Source: Tamarix chinensis (lineage: Eukaryota; Streptophyta; Magnoliopsida; Caryophyllales; Tamaricaceae). Taken from it: 64,000 nt of DNA. The stretch lies in assembly GCA_030549775.1 (NCBI GenBank), contig CM060177.1, positions 71,097,638 to 71,161,637 of the forward strand, given 5' to 3'. Position numbers and translations under genes: made by a program. The notes beneath the pieces are model-generated. The model did not search any database and was not told where the DNA came from. It saw only the letters and a list, made by a program, of their open reading frames with translations. Shown piece after piece: positions 48,219-61,100 of the stretch (positions are counted from its first letter, which is position 1; each line of letters opens with the position of its first letter).

Positions 48219-48879
48219 ACCCCCCATTGGCAGCCATAATCAGCTCCCTTTTCAATTTTTCCCTGAAACCTTGCCTCTCCGCTGCCTCAAAAAGTCAAGC
48301 TTTCCACCGCCACCGGTGACCGCGCCGCCACCGCTGCCCACCGGGATCTTCCTTGCACCTCCCTTGACAAAACCAAGCCACCACCACCCTCCGCCTTGCC
48401 CTGCACGTGCCGCCTTAGCCGTGCAAAGTTCCCATCCCGAAACCACCACTTTTAGCCCATCGCCGCCCCTTGCACCGCCTTCCGCCGCCAATTCTGCCTC
48501 TACCAGCACCTCCACCACCCTCCAAAACGTCCAGCAAACCCTCCGATACCTTCCCACAACTCCATCTCCCCTGGCTCCCTCTCCTTCTACCTCCCCCATC
48601 TTCCACCACTCTCCACCACCCTCGGCCGCTGAGCCAACCACCGCGCGCCGCCACCCCTTGCCACGCCACCACCCTTATTCCACTCCCCTTCACCTGCTAC
48701 TTCTTCCCCTACCTCAAACTTCTCTTTTCCTCCTCCCATCCAACCTCCACCTTAATCTTTTCCTTTCTTTTCCTCCTCCGCCGCCGCCGCTGTCGCCACG
48801 CACCGCCGCCGGACCACCACCGACCGTAGGTGGTTTTCCACTCACCCAAACCATAATATTTCCTTTATATAACTGCTAT

Positions 48880-49140
48880 TAAATTTAACTAATATTAATT
48901 TTATTATACTTATTATTATCATTATTATTATTTCTTTTATTATTATTATTAGTTTTACTTTTATTATTATTATTATTACTACTATTATCTCTATCATTAA
49001 TGTTATTATTCTTACCAATACTATCATTCCTTCGATTTTATCTTCTATTTTACTCAAAATTAGTATTATTATTATTATTAGTAGTATTATAATTATTATT
49101 ATTATTATTACTATTACTATTATCATTATTATTATTATTA
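48880..49140 (+). repeat. ATT microsatellite zone
   Basis: Long imperfect ATT/TTA runs, the counterpart of 8085-8470. The minus-strand open frame (48842-49126) is an Ile/Val repeat produced by it. Confidence 0.9.
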
Positions 49141-49669
49141 TTACTTAACCTAACCTTATTTGGGTGTCATTATTGCCATTATTACTATTATTGTTGTCAT
49201 ATCTTTTATACTTAACACCTTTATCATTATTGTTATTAGTAACACTACTTTTACTACTATCAATGTTATTCAACTCAAAGTTGGGGTGTTATCATGTTGT
49301 TGGTTAAATAAGAAGAATACTTGAACTTTGGTACCTTACCATTTAACATTATCCCTAACACTAGCATCATTACTATGATATCATTTGTAGCTATTACTAT
49401 TATCATTACTATCACTATTTTTCCTATAATTAGCATGAACCCTATTACTACAAGATTAGAACTGACGGGTCTAATAATATAAGGGTAGAAATAAGTATAA
49501 AAAATAAATACATTTTGACTAGTAATATTTAATTTACTAAATTTAAGATAAAAACCCTAGCTTTTGTATAATACCCTCTCTAGTAATAAGAACCTTAATC
49601 CCAAACTAGGATAAGGGTTGATGGTACTTTCAAGGGAAACTAATACTTAGTATTTTTCCCCTTTTATAG

Positions 49670-49731
49670 GTAATCCTAACCAAAGCCCTAAGGAGTTAAA
49701 GGAGCGTGCTCCAAGCCTGGTGTCGCCTTAG
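49670..49731 (+). other. 62-nt exon-like segment in LTR
   Basis: Acceptor TTTTTCCCCTTTTATAG (AG 49668-49669), then 62 nt, then donor GTAAGG at 49732. The length is identical to the copies at 8673 and 32968 despite many substitutions. Confidence 0.5.
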
Positions 49732-50284
49732 GTAAGGACGTATTTAAGGCCTTTTGTGTGTCTATATGTATTATGTGCTCCGCATGCTACGTACCCTATG
49801 TTTATCATTATCAATTATGTTGTGTGTGCATGACATGGAGTTGACGTATGTGTGGTATGCTTACATGGCATGTGTATTTTGTATATGTGATGATATGTGT
49901 CGTGATCCTGTAAGACGTGCATGTGAGGGATTTGATGTGTTTTGTGCAGGAGAAAGGATTAAAAAGGAGGATGGGAAAGAGATTGACCAAGGGATGTGAG
50001 TTGACCTAATTATTTTAATGATTTATGAGTGGAAGAATAAAAGGGAGAATTCCAAGGTTCGTGTGGGGGAATCTGATTTATAATTTTGGTTTTGAGTGTG
50101 GGAGAGTTTAACTTATGGTTTTGTATGAGAGAATCTAATTTATGGTTTCTATGGGAGATTCTAATTTATGATTTTATGTGGAAGAATCTAGCTCATGATC
50201 TTGTATGGAAGAATCTAATTGGTGGTTATGAATTGGGGGAATCTAATCAATTGTATTATATGAACAAATCTTTGGTATAGGGTT

Positions 50285-50475
50285 TTATGGTGGTATTAAT
50301 GGTTGCATGGTGGTATTAATGGTTGTATGGTGGTATTAGGGTTTGTATGGTGGTATTAGGGTTTGTATGGTGGTATTAATGGCTGTATGGTAGTATTAGG
50401 GTTTGCATGGTGGTATTATGGTTGTATGGTGGTATTAATGGTTGTATGATGGTATTAGGGTTTGCATTGTGGAGT
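50285..50475 (+). repeat. 20-bp tandem repeat
   Basis: About nine copies of GGTGGTATTAATGGTTGTAT or GGTGGTATTAGGGTTTGTAT. The same place in the copy at 1-2367 has different, longer repeats. Confidence 0.85.
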
Positions 50476-51046
50476 TAGGGTTCTGCATGGGAATTAATGG
50501 TTGTATGGGATTTAGGATTTTTGTGAAAAGTTCGAGAGGTTGCATGGGATGTGTAAAGTTTGCATGGGAGCAAAATTTACGTATGAAAGGTTAAGTTGGG
50601 GTGTAAGAAAGGTAATGCAAGTATTATTTGGGTGTTTGAACTATTTTGGACGGAAAATAGTACGTGGAGTATTATAAGGGTATGGAGGAGACATAATTAG
50701 GGTTTGGAGTGATTAACTCCGGGTCATTGTGATTAAATAGGGTTGGAGTAGCTAGTTGTGAATTGATGTAGTTAATTAAGGTTTGGAATGGCTAATGATG
50801 ATTGTTATGGTAAAATAGGGTTTGGAGCGGTTAACCACGGTTTGGTGTGGACAATTAGGGTTGGTTATGGCTGCTTAGAGTTGTTTGGTGCTATCATGTG
50901 TATATATTGATTAAAGTGTAGTTATGATTTTGGAATTTTATTATTTCTGATGTGTGAAGTATAAAGAGAATGATTCATGCATGTCAAGGGTGAAAATATT
51001 TTGAATAAGATATGTTAAGACACTAATCACTTACAGAGAAAGATGT

Positions 51047-51600
51047 TGAGCCGGACCCAGACCGGTCCACCGGCAAATAATAGTGGCAGGGTATGTTACC
51101 CTTGTGACCGGTCCACCGGCAATAATAGTGGCAGGGCATGACCCTCGTGACCCTTCCACCGGCTATAATAGTGGGGGATTCCGTGCTCAAAAAACTAATC
51201 AGAATAATGATAAGACATGGGAAAGATACAAACATTTACAGTGGAACACCTTGTGAGTCGGGGCCAGACCGGTCCACCGGCAAATAATAGTGGCAGGGTA
51301 TGTTACCCTTGTGACCGGTCCACCGGCAATAATAGTGGCAGGGCATGGCCCTCGTGACCCTTCCATCGGCTATAATAGTGGGGGATTCCGTGCTAAAAAA
51401 AATAATCAGAATAATGATAAGACATGGGAAAGATACAAACATTTACAGTGGAACACCTTGTGAGTCGGGGCCAGACCGGTCCATCGGCAAATAATATTGG
51501 CAGGGTATGTTACCCTCGTGACCGGTCCACCGACTATAATAGTGGTAGGGCATGATCCTCGTGACCGTTCCACAGGCTATGATAGTGGGGTTCTCGCACT
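51047..51600 (+). repeat. Dyad/hairpin array, three 207-bp repeats
   Basis: ACCGGTCC recurs at 51061, 51268 and 51475, exactly 207 bp apart, and the first two repeats are nearly identical. Each holds three subrepeats. Hairpins are AGGGTA-TGT-TACCCT in every repeat, and AGGGC-ATG-GCCCT in the second. This is the most recently amplified array in the window. Confidence 0.92.
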
Positions 51601-52264
51601 CACATGGACTATTAGAGAATATGTGTGGAATGGACATATTATTAATGAGAATAAAGAATAAGTCACCGGAAAAGTAATCAGGCCTTATCATGCGTGTTAT
51701 TGCACGTTGCCTATATTATTGTGCTATGTGTGTTATGTTGTACGGTTGTATACGTGGCCTTAGTGCACCTGCTCCCTTACTCAGTATCGGACCCGTACTG
51801 ATACTACCTTGATTGAATGGGTCCTGTGATGATCCATCGATGGTGGGGAGCAGACCTCCTGTTCAGGTTTATGATTGGGTACTATTTTGGGGTGGAAGGC
51901 TTGACTTGAGTGAGTAGGCAATCCGGATATTGATCCTTCGGGACTTGTTTTATTTAGCTGTATTTTGTAATATGCTTCATGTTTTGAAATCGTACTCTTA
52001 AGTTGTACCCCTAAACCGTATTCTAAATACTAATTGACTTGTGTTTCGTTAATGATTTATGTCAAATGTCGACTCATGTTTTAATATTTTGCACTTGATG
52101 TTGTTTGGTTTTAGCCTTAGCACTTAGTACTAGAGTGGTAGAAGTGTACCAGTCTGGTACTAAGTGTAGTGGTAACGCCCCCGAGTTTACAGTTTTATCT
52201 TTCGCTTCCACTAAACCTTTTGATTTAAACAAAATTTTTTAGTCGTAAATTTGGGGGTGTTATA

Positions 52265-53173
52265 ATAATAGTGGGGGATCCCGAGCTCAGTAAACAAAAA
52301 ATTGGATATTATTAAAGTATGGGAAGACACTAATCACTTACAATAGAACATCATGTGAGTGGGGCCCAGATTGATCCACCGGCAAATAATAATGGCTAGG
52401 TGTAGGGAGGCTTGGAGATTGGTCCACTGGTAAATAATAGTGCTTAGATGCTTTCTACCCCGTATGTTTTCGGTTCATTGGCTATAATAGTTGGGTTCCC
52501 ACACTCATGATGATTGATTAATGATTAATAAAAGGCTTAAGGCCTAAAAATATTGATTTCCTATTAGGATCTATTGATATGACCTGAGTTAGCTTCAACA
52601 CTTGTCCTTGCTTGGGCATGTGATCAATTTGCTAAATATACGGATTTGTGCTATGTATTTCTATTGTATGAGATGTGCCTTGTGTATTAGCTCGTATGTT
52701 ATCATTCTACATAGTTTTTGTATCATATGTTGCATTACAGGCCTGATTTTCAGTGTGGTTTAAAGGGTTACTCGGCACCATAGTACTAAAGGGTTTCCTT
52801 CGTTGGCCCCTACCTATTTGATGGGCAGTGTCCTTTGCAGGTTCATTGCAGGTGCTATTCAAGTGGGCAACAGAAAGGAGTGTAATGATTTATCTGAGAA
52901 AAAACTTTAGGATTCTCTTCCATCATTTTTAAATATCTTGGTAAATGATCTTGATTTTTGTAACCAATTGGTGGATTGTATTCATGTAAAGTGATTATTG
53001 CGTTACTCTGATTTAACTAAAGTCTTGTTTTGAGGAAATTGTATATAATCTTTTAGCCTTGCTTGGTTTTGTCGAGGTAGTAATATCCCCAAAATTTATG
53101 ATTTATGAATTTTGCTTCAACAAAATTTTAAAAGAAACGAAATTTTTCTGTAATGCATTTTGGGGGTGTTATA
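52265..53173 (+). mobile_element. Giant LTR unit, 3' end (subfamily B-like)
   Basis: Begins inside an array at ATAATAGTGGGGGATCC, where the preceding unit is inserted. It has subfamily B marks (GGGTTACTCGGCACC, TTTGATGGGCAGTG, acceptor CCTTTGCAG near 52838) and ends GGGGGTGTTATA. Its 46-nt stem-loop is partly deleted (near 53055). It may be the other half of 46081-47744. Confidence 0.65.
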
Positions 53174-56100
53174 AAAAGAAAGGTGTGATCATCAACTAAC
53201 ATATGTCTAATGTAAGGTAAAATATATTAATGAGTGAAACAAAGTGTGCTCTACTAATAATGCAATAACACTTATGATAACAATGATGAGAATACTAATA
53301 TGGATAGAAGAGAGAGAGAGAGTTTACACAATCCAAATACGAAAATTAAATTCAACAACTTAAATCACTGAAAAGAATTAAAAGAATACCAACATAGTGA
53401 AAAAAAATACATTTAACCGGTTAGCCTAACTCTTAACTAAACAGATTCTAACTCCTAATCTTCAGCAATGATCAAATTCTAACCCACAACATCATCCTTA
53501 GTGTACTCTAGCTGAGAATTATAACCCTACAAATCATCATCTACTCAACCATAAATTGGATCATTACAATGATAACACAAATGTAGTACTAAAATGGTTA
53601 AGTTCTAATTAAAAATTTTACCAAAAATATAGTAAGGGCTCATGCTGCACATTGAAGTCACATACTAGTATGGAGATAAGAATAATAACATAGTATAATA
53701 CCCAGGCTCATGATAACAATAAAAAAAAAGTACTTGCATGGAAGCCATGGAAGAATAATAACACAAAGCATGTATTAGAAACATATAAATTAAACTATAT
53801 TATAAATATTCCCTTAATGACCACATACTTTCTAGTTATTATGATAATTTGTTCAACCACACCTAGTTTTCTAGCATAAATAAAATTCATGGTAGCATAC
53901 AAAGATGATGGGATACCACACCCACCACATTGGATTAAGATACACAAAAAGGGATTTTCTCATATACCAAATGCACATTTTACGAGGGCTAACATAAATG
54001 GGGGCTTATATAAAGATACCTCACCCACCACACCTTGAATGCCTCCATCATAAGGGCTAAACAAGTTAGAACACCACACCTACCTAAGTAATGGAGAATA
54101 AAAATTGCTAGGGGGCTTGTACTATGATACCTCAAAGATCTGCACATATCCCCTACAAACTACAACTTGTTCGATAATAAAATAGTTGCTAAGTGAAATG
54201 ATAAAACATAGGGCGAACCACCCACTAACTCCCAACTCGTTACCTTGAGAGTTGGATAAAAAAGGTTAAAAAAAAATCTTAACCCATTATCATTAATTAC
54301 CAAGTGATAAAAAAAATCACTAATTAATTCTAATAGTAACTATCTAGGTGTTTTCAAGTGATAATACTAAGCACATCCTAAGGCTTATAAACCACCATTT
54401 GACTATTTAGTAGTGAAACCAAACTAATTCACACAAGGCCCAAAATATGGTAATCTTGATCCATATAAAAAATGAGGTTAAGCATGGTTGTAATCGTGAT
54501 TAAAATATTGTAATTGCATCAAAAAATGGAAAGGGATAGAATGAATAAAGAACATTAAGTACCAAGTAAACATGATAAAATTAAAAGGACTAAGAAATTG
54601 GCCCCTAGGACCCATCAATCGGTATCATCTTACCACATCTAAGCTAAAAATAAGCTAGCAAACCAGTCAATCAGTTGGTTCCTCTAATCAAATGTTCATA
54701 GGAACTAGTTGATGGGTTTGGCCAAACCACTTGATGGGTTTTAGTATAGACTAGACCACTTTGGTCATAAGGAAACCAACTAATGGGTTTATCAAACTAA
54801 TTGAGTACTCGTGGAATGTAATTGATTTGTTCTTGAAACCAATCAACTAGTCTTGCAACTAAATATACAATATTTCCAAACTAAGTGATGACTCACACAA
54901 TAAACTGATTTGTTGGACCGACCAATTGATTAGTATAGGTGAAAAAACACCCATACTTGTGATCCAATTATTGAATATTTACCCTACTTTATCATATTAA
55001 TCCTAGCATGCTTCTGTGTCATAAAATATATAAAAAGACATACTACACACCTAGAATCACATGGGTACATGGTATTATTTACACCTAACACAATCATGCT
55101 CAAAACTACCAATATTATGTATAATAACAAATAACTCAAAACTTTCTTAAAACTTCAAAAGTGAAAACATTACCACATGCTCAAATCAAATAATTCAATT
55201 AACTCATACAAAAAAAATACACTAAGAACAAAAAATCATAAAAATTAGTAACATTTATTATTCATATTATTGATTAGAATGCCTTACTTTTAAGCAATTA
55301 TTCTAGTAAAAAAGACTCCACACTTGATAATTGTCTAACAGAAACTCAATTCCTATAAGAATTAGGAGTCAAAATAGTTAAAACTCTTTCTACTAAAATA
55401 ATAAAAAAAGAAGAAAAAAATGCAATAAATCAACCTTTTCTCAAAATAGAAATTTCAAAAGAGAATGAAGCTATGATCTTGAACTTTGTCAAAACCTTAA
55501 TCCTTCCTTGATAAATAGAAATAAGAGAGAGATAAAGCTAATATTAGGAAAAGAAAGAAGATAAAATATTTTGACTAAAGGATAAGGAAATAAGAGATGA
55601 GAATTTGTTTTCTTGGTAGAGAAGAAAAGGGAAGAAAAATGGAGAATACCCAACACTTAGGAGTTTTTTCACAAAGGAAATGAGAGAGAATGATCAAATA
55701 TAGAAGGTAAGGAGTGAATTAAATCAGGAATGGAGTGTATATACGAGAGTGCTAATTGATTTGGGTAGACTGTGGGAAACTAAGGTATACCAAAAACACA
55801 TGATGAGGTAAGGGAGATAGAGTGTAACAAGGGAGAGGAATGGAATATGATTGGTAAGGTAGGAAAGAGGTGTAGAAAGTCAAATACACAACCATAGGTG
55901 CAAGAAGAGAAAGAAAAGTGAAGAAGAAGAGAGAGAAGCCAAGATATGCCACAAAAGTACTTTTTAGGAATTTTAGCTAAGTAAAATTATAAAAGGATCT
56001 AAATAATAGAAAAATAATCACAAAGCACCAAAATATGCTTATTAGCACAAATTGATTTAATAGATGTTTTCATAAACATTTGAAATAGATTTAAATCAAA

Positions 56101-56350
56101 AATAAACAAGGATATAAAATTATATGACAATTAGTTGGTGGATTTGAGAAAACGAGTTGATTGGTTTGTTAGAAAATAAAATTGATAAGTCGTAAGGGTA
56201 TGTGTCAATATATTAGGGAAAATAGTTGATTAGCACCCATAATTCAAAAATTTATTGGACTTTCAAGCCCTTTGCATATCTAAAGCTAATTTATTTTACA
56301 TCAACATGATATTCATTACAATTCGATAGATTTTAGGATGGGGTATTACA
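53174..56350 (-). mobile_element. LTR-like region of gypsy type, unassigned left end
   Basis: The right end reads GGGGTATTACA (TGTAATACCCC in its own orientation), like the gypsy LTR at 30644. About 600 bp inside lies a TATATAC promoter-like site (55739-55745), then a purine-rich leader on the plus strand (55500-55740), and then a zone with CAATYRRTTGG-like dyads (54620-54930). That is the same order of parts as the gypsy LTR. I find no coding domain and no clear left boundary; some of the left part may belong to another repeat. Confidence 0.4.
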
Positions 56351-57370
56351 TACTAAGGAAGGATAGATTTTGTGAGGGTAGGTCACATTGAATGGGAGTT
56401 GTAAGAAAAAGGCGGCAACATAGTTGGAAAAAGGGCACAATGGAAAGGGTAACACCGAGGGGGTTGAGGATGCCTGAAAATTTAACCCAAAACGATGGGA
56501 ATTATTTGAAAAGGTGATGCATGGAAATAATGGTGGTGTGGGGAATGAATGAAGGGGCAGTTCGGGCATAGAAGGTGAGGATAGGGGATTTGGGTTGCTG
56601 GAAAAAGGTAAGGATGGTAGGTGCTTGGCTGGGTGGGTGGTCATTGGATAAATGGGAAATAGGGTGGGCATGGCTATGTAGAGGGTCACATGGTTGTTTG
56701 AAGAAGAATTAGAGAAATGAAGCCGACCAAATAGGGTTGACAATAAGAAAGAAGAAGAAGGAAAAAGAGGGAGTGGTGGTTAAGGTTGGTTTTAGGTAAT
56801 AATTGAGGGGAGTAGTGAAGTATATATATGCATCTAGTTAAGGGTTGGTGGGCCTAATGGATATGGGTGTGGTGTGGTGTTGAAGTAGAGACATGGTCAG
56901 GGTTGTAGGGAGTAGGTGGAGGTGTAGGGGTGGTAATGGATGGGAAATGAAAGGAAATTAAGAGAAAAAAAAGGCCATGCAAAGAGGTGATTCTTGGATA
57001 GAAGACGAAAGGAGGTAGGTTAATTGCGATAGGGGAGAAAAGAAATAAAATGGATAATAAATAAAAATAAATTTTAAGGTAATGAGTAGAATTAGGTTTT
57101 AATATAGAATTAATGAATTAGGGTAAAATTATTTGTATCAATCATTTGGGGTTTGGCTATCTAGCTAGGAAAAATAAATAGGGAAAAAATTAACTAGAAA
57201 TTTATTTTTTTAATAAAAAGGAAAAAAATAATTAGGTTAATTTATTTAAGAATTTTTCTAGGTTACAGATAAAAGGTTAAAAAAATAATAAAGGTAAATT
57301 TTCATGGTTAGATTTTGTTTGAAAGCATAATCACTTGAAAATTAGTATTATAAAGTTTTAGAGTGTTACA
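56351..57370 (-). mobile_element. Giant LTR unit, 5' end (diverged)
   Basis: Minus orientation: purine-biased leader (56360-56960), TATATATA near 56820, AT-rich U3, and the terminus GAGTGTTACA at 57370 (TGTAACACTC in its own orientation). The right flank, ATTAT, lies inside the array of the next unit. The left side is cut by the region ending at 56350. Confidence 0.55.
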
Positions 57371-58140
57371 ATTATTGTCTTGTGGAACAAATAGGTACAA
57401 CACCCTTGACCATTATTCTTGTTATGTAGAAAATATATGCATAAATTTGTCCTAATTCACACGATCTCTAACTTCAAAAGTATATGTTCTATTAAGCACC
57501 ATAGGCAACTTAATTCATATCAATATAACCAATGGTACTGCATAAAAGTAACTACCAAACAACTAATAAAAGAATCATCATTTAATATATCCCAAGATAT
57601 AATAAGGTACTCTAGCCATACTCATGCACAAAGGCAACATAACATCTTACTAATTATCATCTCAAGGACACTAAGAAACCTTGGTCACACTGACTCATAA
57701 AGGAAGCATAGTGCCATATCAATAAGGAAACATAATCCATAATTATGCATACCCTCTAAGAATTTTGAAGAGCTAAGTAGAGTAAGATATTGGGCCTAAT
57801 GGGGGCACTAAGGCACACAAGCAAAATCCTAACAAAACCATAGGCTAAACATCTTTAGAGTAGCTATCCTTAAGGATCCACTATTCTTGATATTGAGATC
57901 TTTCACTTAAAATATTAATATATTATTCAACTAATTATAAAATACCATATAACACACATATAATTCTAATTTCCATACTCAGCTACTTTTCCTTACTTCC
58001 CATTATTCAAGTCAACCCTAACGTCGATAATCAACCCAATGTTAAAGTCAACACTAAGGTAAACTCAATCAACCTACTACGTCCATCCTATGTCTAATTA
58101 TTTATACTTTCGTGTCTTAGGTAGTAAATGCCCAAAATGC
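57371..58140 (-). mobile_element. Diverged giant LTR unit, part after array
   Basis: Starts inside a decayed array (ATTATTGTCTTGTGG, CATTATTCTTGTTATG). It continues parallel to 45870-46080, including CATAGGCAACTTAATTCATA, and then through a segment with the phrase CTCAAGGACACTAAGAAACC, which parallels the TATCTTGAGACTCCTA segment of the other units. Similarity fades by about 58140. Confidence 0.5.
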
Positions 58141-61100
58141 CCTTAAAACTTTATTTTCCACAATAGTGTCTATTTTGAATGCTAATTTCTTTGAAATAAC
58201 ATTTTATAATAGAAAGAATAAAATTAATACAATAATTTGAAACACCATATCATGTAGGTAAATTACAAGATATGACAGATGACATTTACGCCCACATATG
58301 ATTTTACAAATTTAACCTTGACATGCAAATCAAATTCATCATGAATCCTGTACTTTCATATTGAACATCATTTAACAAACAAATGACATTAATATTGGGA
58401 TGATATAAAAATGGAAAACTTAGAAGATAGCCTTTTTCTTTAGGCATATGATTAATAATAATCATGAAAAAAAAGCCTAAATATGCTCAAACTATCTTGT
58501 TATTCATATACATCATTCATAGTTAATTCACAACATTAAACCTATTATACCATGCTTTTGTACACTTAAAATTATAAGAAAATTAACATGCTCAATGCTA
58601 CATAATTTTATGCATGTATATTGGGGAAATAAATATGCTTAACAAGAAATGCTTAGGATAATGATTAAAAATTAATACATCAAACCCTTAATATGTTCTC
58701 AATTATTTTTAACATTTTTTTAAGGCATATGCATTACTGGAAACTTAGATCAAAATCTACCCATCTTTCTAAAAAAAAAACACACACACACACATTATAA
58801 TGTAGCATAACTAAATCAACACAATAATTAGTAAATGAAACTAGTGAATACAACTCATAATGGCTAAATAGGTGAGGAATGTATTAGTGTACCTTTCATG
58901 TAAGCTTAGCATAATAGGGGAGATACATCAGATGATAATGCATCAATAGTTAGGTCGCATGTGGGCTGGCTAAAAGGTTAGTGGAGCACTGAGAGGGATG
59001 CTAAGATGCAAAAGGGCTTTTAATTGATTAGATCTTGCAACATTGACATCTCAAAATTAAAGACTTATGTTGCTAAGGCTTGTTTATATTGGTGGCTCAC
59101 ATAGAATAAATTACTAGACATAGGGGTTGGCTTCACTAGATCATCATACTTCATGGGCTAGAGGAAAATGCTAGCTCAAACAAATCGGTATAACCATGGC
59201 GAAGCTACATGAAATTGTAATGAAGTTAAGGGGACCTTGAGTAAGATGCTATTGCAAGTGAAAGGTGACCATCATAAGTAATTATCACGTCTTAATTTAA
59301 TATACACTTCCTCCTAAGTAATCATAGTAACATTATAAATCATACCCAAGAAACAGTTTTTGATGGTAAAATATGGATGTTCCTCCAATAGTATGCTAGC
59401 ATAGAAAGCCTTAGCCAAAAAAAAAGTCATGATACATCCCTTGAGGGATCTTTCGCACAACCTATGAATGAGGGTTGAATTAGTACAATATGCTCTAGAA
59501 TAGTGAGATTGCTCTAATTGATCAATAAATATGGTAGACATGGTAAAATTAACCTTTCAAGTTTTGTATTTAGAATTAATATTAGAACGATGAAATTTGA
59601 AAGAATTAGGTTTTGGTGTTTTAAGATCAAAAAAATAAGTGAATGAGTAGTTTTAAAAAAATTGGGACGAGAACATTGAAGACAAAAGAGGTAACACATT
59701 TAAAATTAATGCTCTTAAAGCATTTAAGAAAGTAAGATATTTGTCAGGATAATAAAGAGATGTAATGTATGGTGGGGCGTTGATGTGAGTATGACAACCA
59801 TAATGACCATATGGAATTTTAAATTGTCATATACCATTAATTAGGTTAAAAAAAAGGAGGGGTTTTAACAACTAAAGGCATTCTTATAGTCGACCGTGTT
59901 CACAATGTATTAAATGGCCATCACATTAGAGGGGAGATTATTTAGATTGGATATTGTAATAATACTATAGTGGTTAATTTTTGCATAAAGTAAATTTGAA
60001 GATAGGAAATGAGGTAGAAGAAAAGAAGCTAAAAATATAAATAGAGGCACACTAGGAATGCCTTAGGGAATGTCTAGAAACTAAAGAGTTAGAATCTAAT
60101 TATCTACTAGGGTACACCAATAATAATTAACCAATGAGATGTTATTTAGAAATAAAGGTTTATTATTAAATCTTATATAGGAAAATGATATCTTGGGTTT
60201 CATTACAAACAAGTGGCTTAAATTCTCTTAAAATGAGTGGATCTAATTTTTGCAAAATTATAATCTTAGGCAAGTGTCATTAGGGTCTTTAGCCTAGAAT
60301 TCAAAATTACCTAGTACACTACAGAATTATTAACGAACTTTATAATTCCCACTCAATAATTCCTGTAGACCATCTTTTTTTTTTTTATTCTCCTAACTTA
60401 CATTTATATTTCTCCTTGATAATGTTTTTCATTTCCCTTAGTGATGTTTATATTTATTTCAAAATTATTTTCATTTCCCATTGGTTAGGTTTGTTTTATC
60501 ACCATCAGTTTCTAAAATTTTCTGTAAAAATATCTACAATTCCCTACTCATAATACCTAAAATCCTCCCTTGCTATATTTGTGATTCTCCCCAACCATGT
60601 CTCTTACTTCCATAATAATGAAAATATGTTTTGCCTATGGCATAGATAGGTGTAGGTAAGGTTCATTATAAAAGAAATGATAGATAAGGACCATTTATTG
60701 TTTGAATGGAGTCATGATATGATTATTTTCAATAGTAATCTTTTTGAGCTAACGGGTACTATTTATACTAATCCCCAAAAGTTGATGGACAATGATGATT
60801 TAATTTTTTAAATGAGTGTTGATATGGGTATTTCCAAAACTAAAATTTTCTAACTATCACCCAACCAATACTAGAGTCATATACCCTCACAATCACCCAT
60901 CCCAACTAGATTAATAGTCAATTAAAAACTGCAAGTTACCTTACCTTCCTAACTAACAGCCCAACTAAGTTGTTAGGAAAATAACCCATATTTCTACCAA
61001 TCAACAATTGTGTTTCCATTTATCCTTTATACTTTCCTTAGTCCTCTTTTATCTCAAATTAATAAATAGGCGGTATAATTTTCCATTTAAGGCATATATC

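Larger units (their letters stand above)
47745..52264 (+). mobile_element. Giant LTR unit lacking its first ~0.45 kb (subfamily A')
   Basis: Begins within the duplicated U3 GC motif (47745-47905). It continues through the TATA box (48211-48218), leader (to donor at 48830), ATT zone (48880-49140), 62-nt exon-like segment (49670-49731) with donor GTAAGG, 20-bp repeats (50285-50475), triple array (51047-51600), acceptor-like CTGTTCAG|G (AG 51865-51866), 46-nt stem-loop (52121-52166) and terminal stem (52173-52262). It ends GTGTTATA, with CA mutated to TA. The right flank is ATAAT within another unit's array. Confidence 0.75.

Noticed and set aside
48842..49126. 94-codon Ile/Val frame
   Set aside because: It is a translation of the ATT microsatellite.
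51047..51600. Regular palindromic repeats that look CRISPR-like
   Set aside because: The spacing units are themselves repeated and not unique spacers, the period is 207 bp, and the context is a plant LTR.
59314..59699. Two minus-strand frames considered as possible gene fragments
   Set aside because: I could not match them to any family block, and the region is AT-rich with frequent stops around them.
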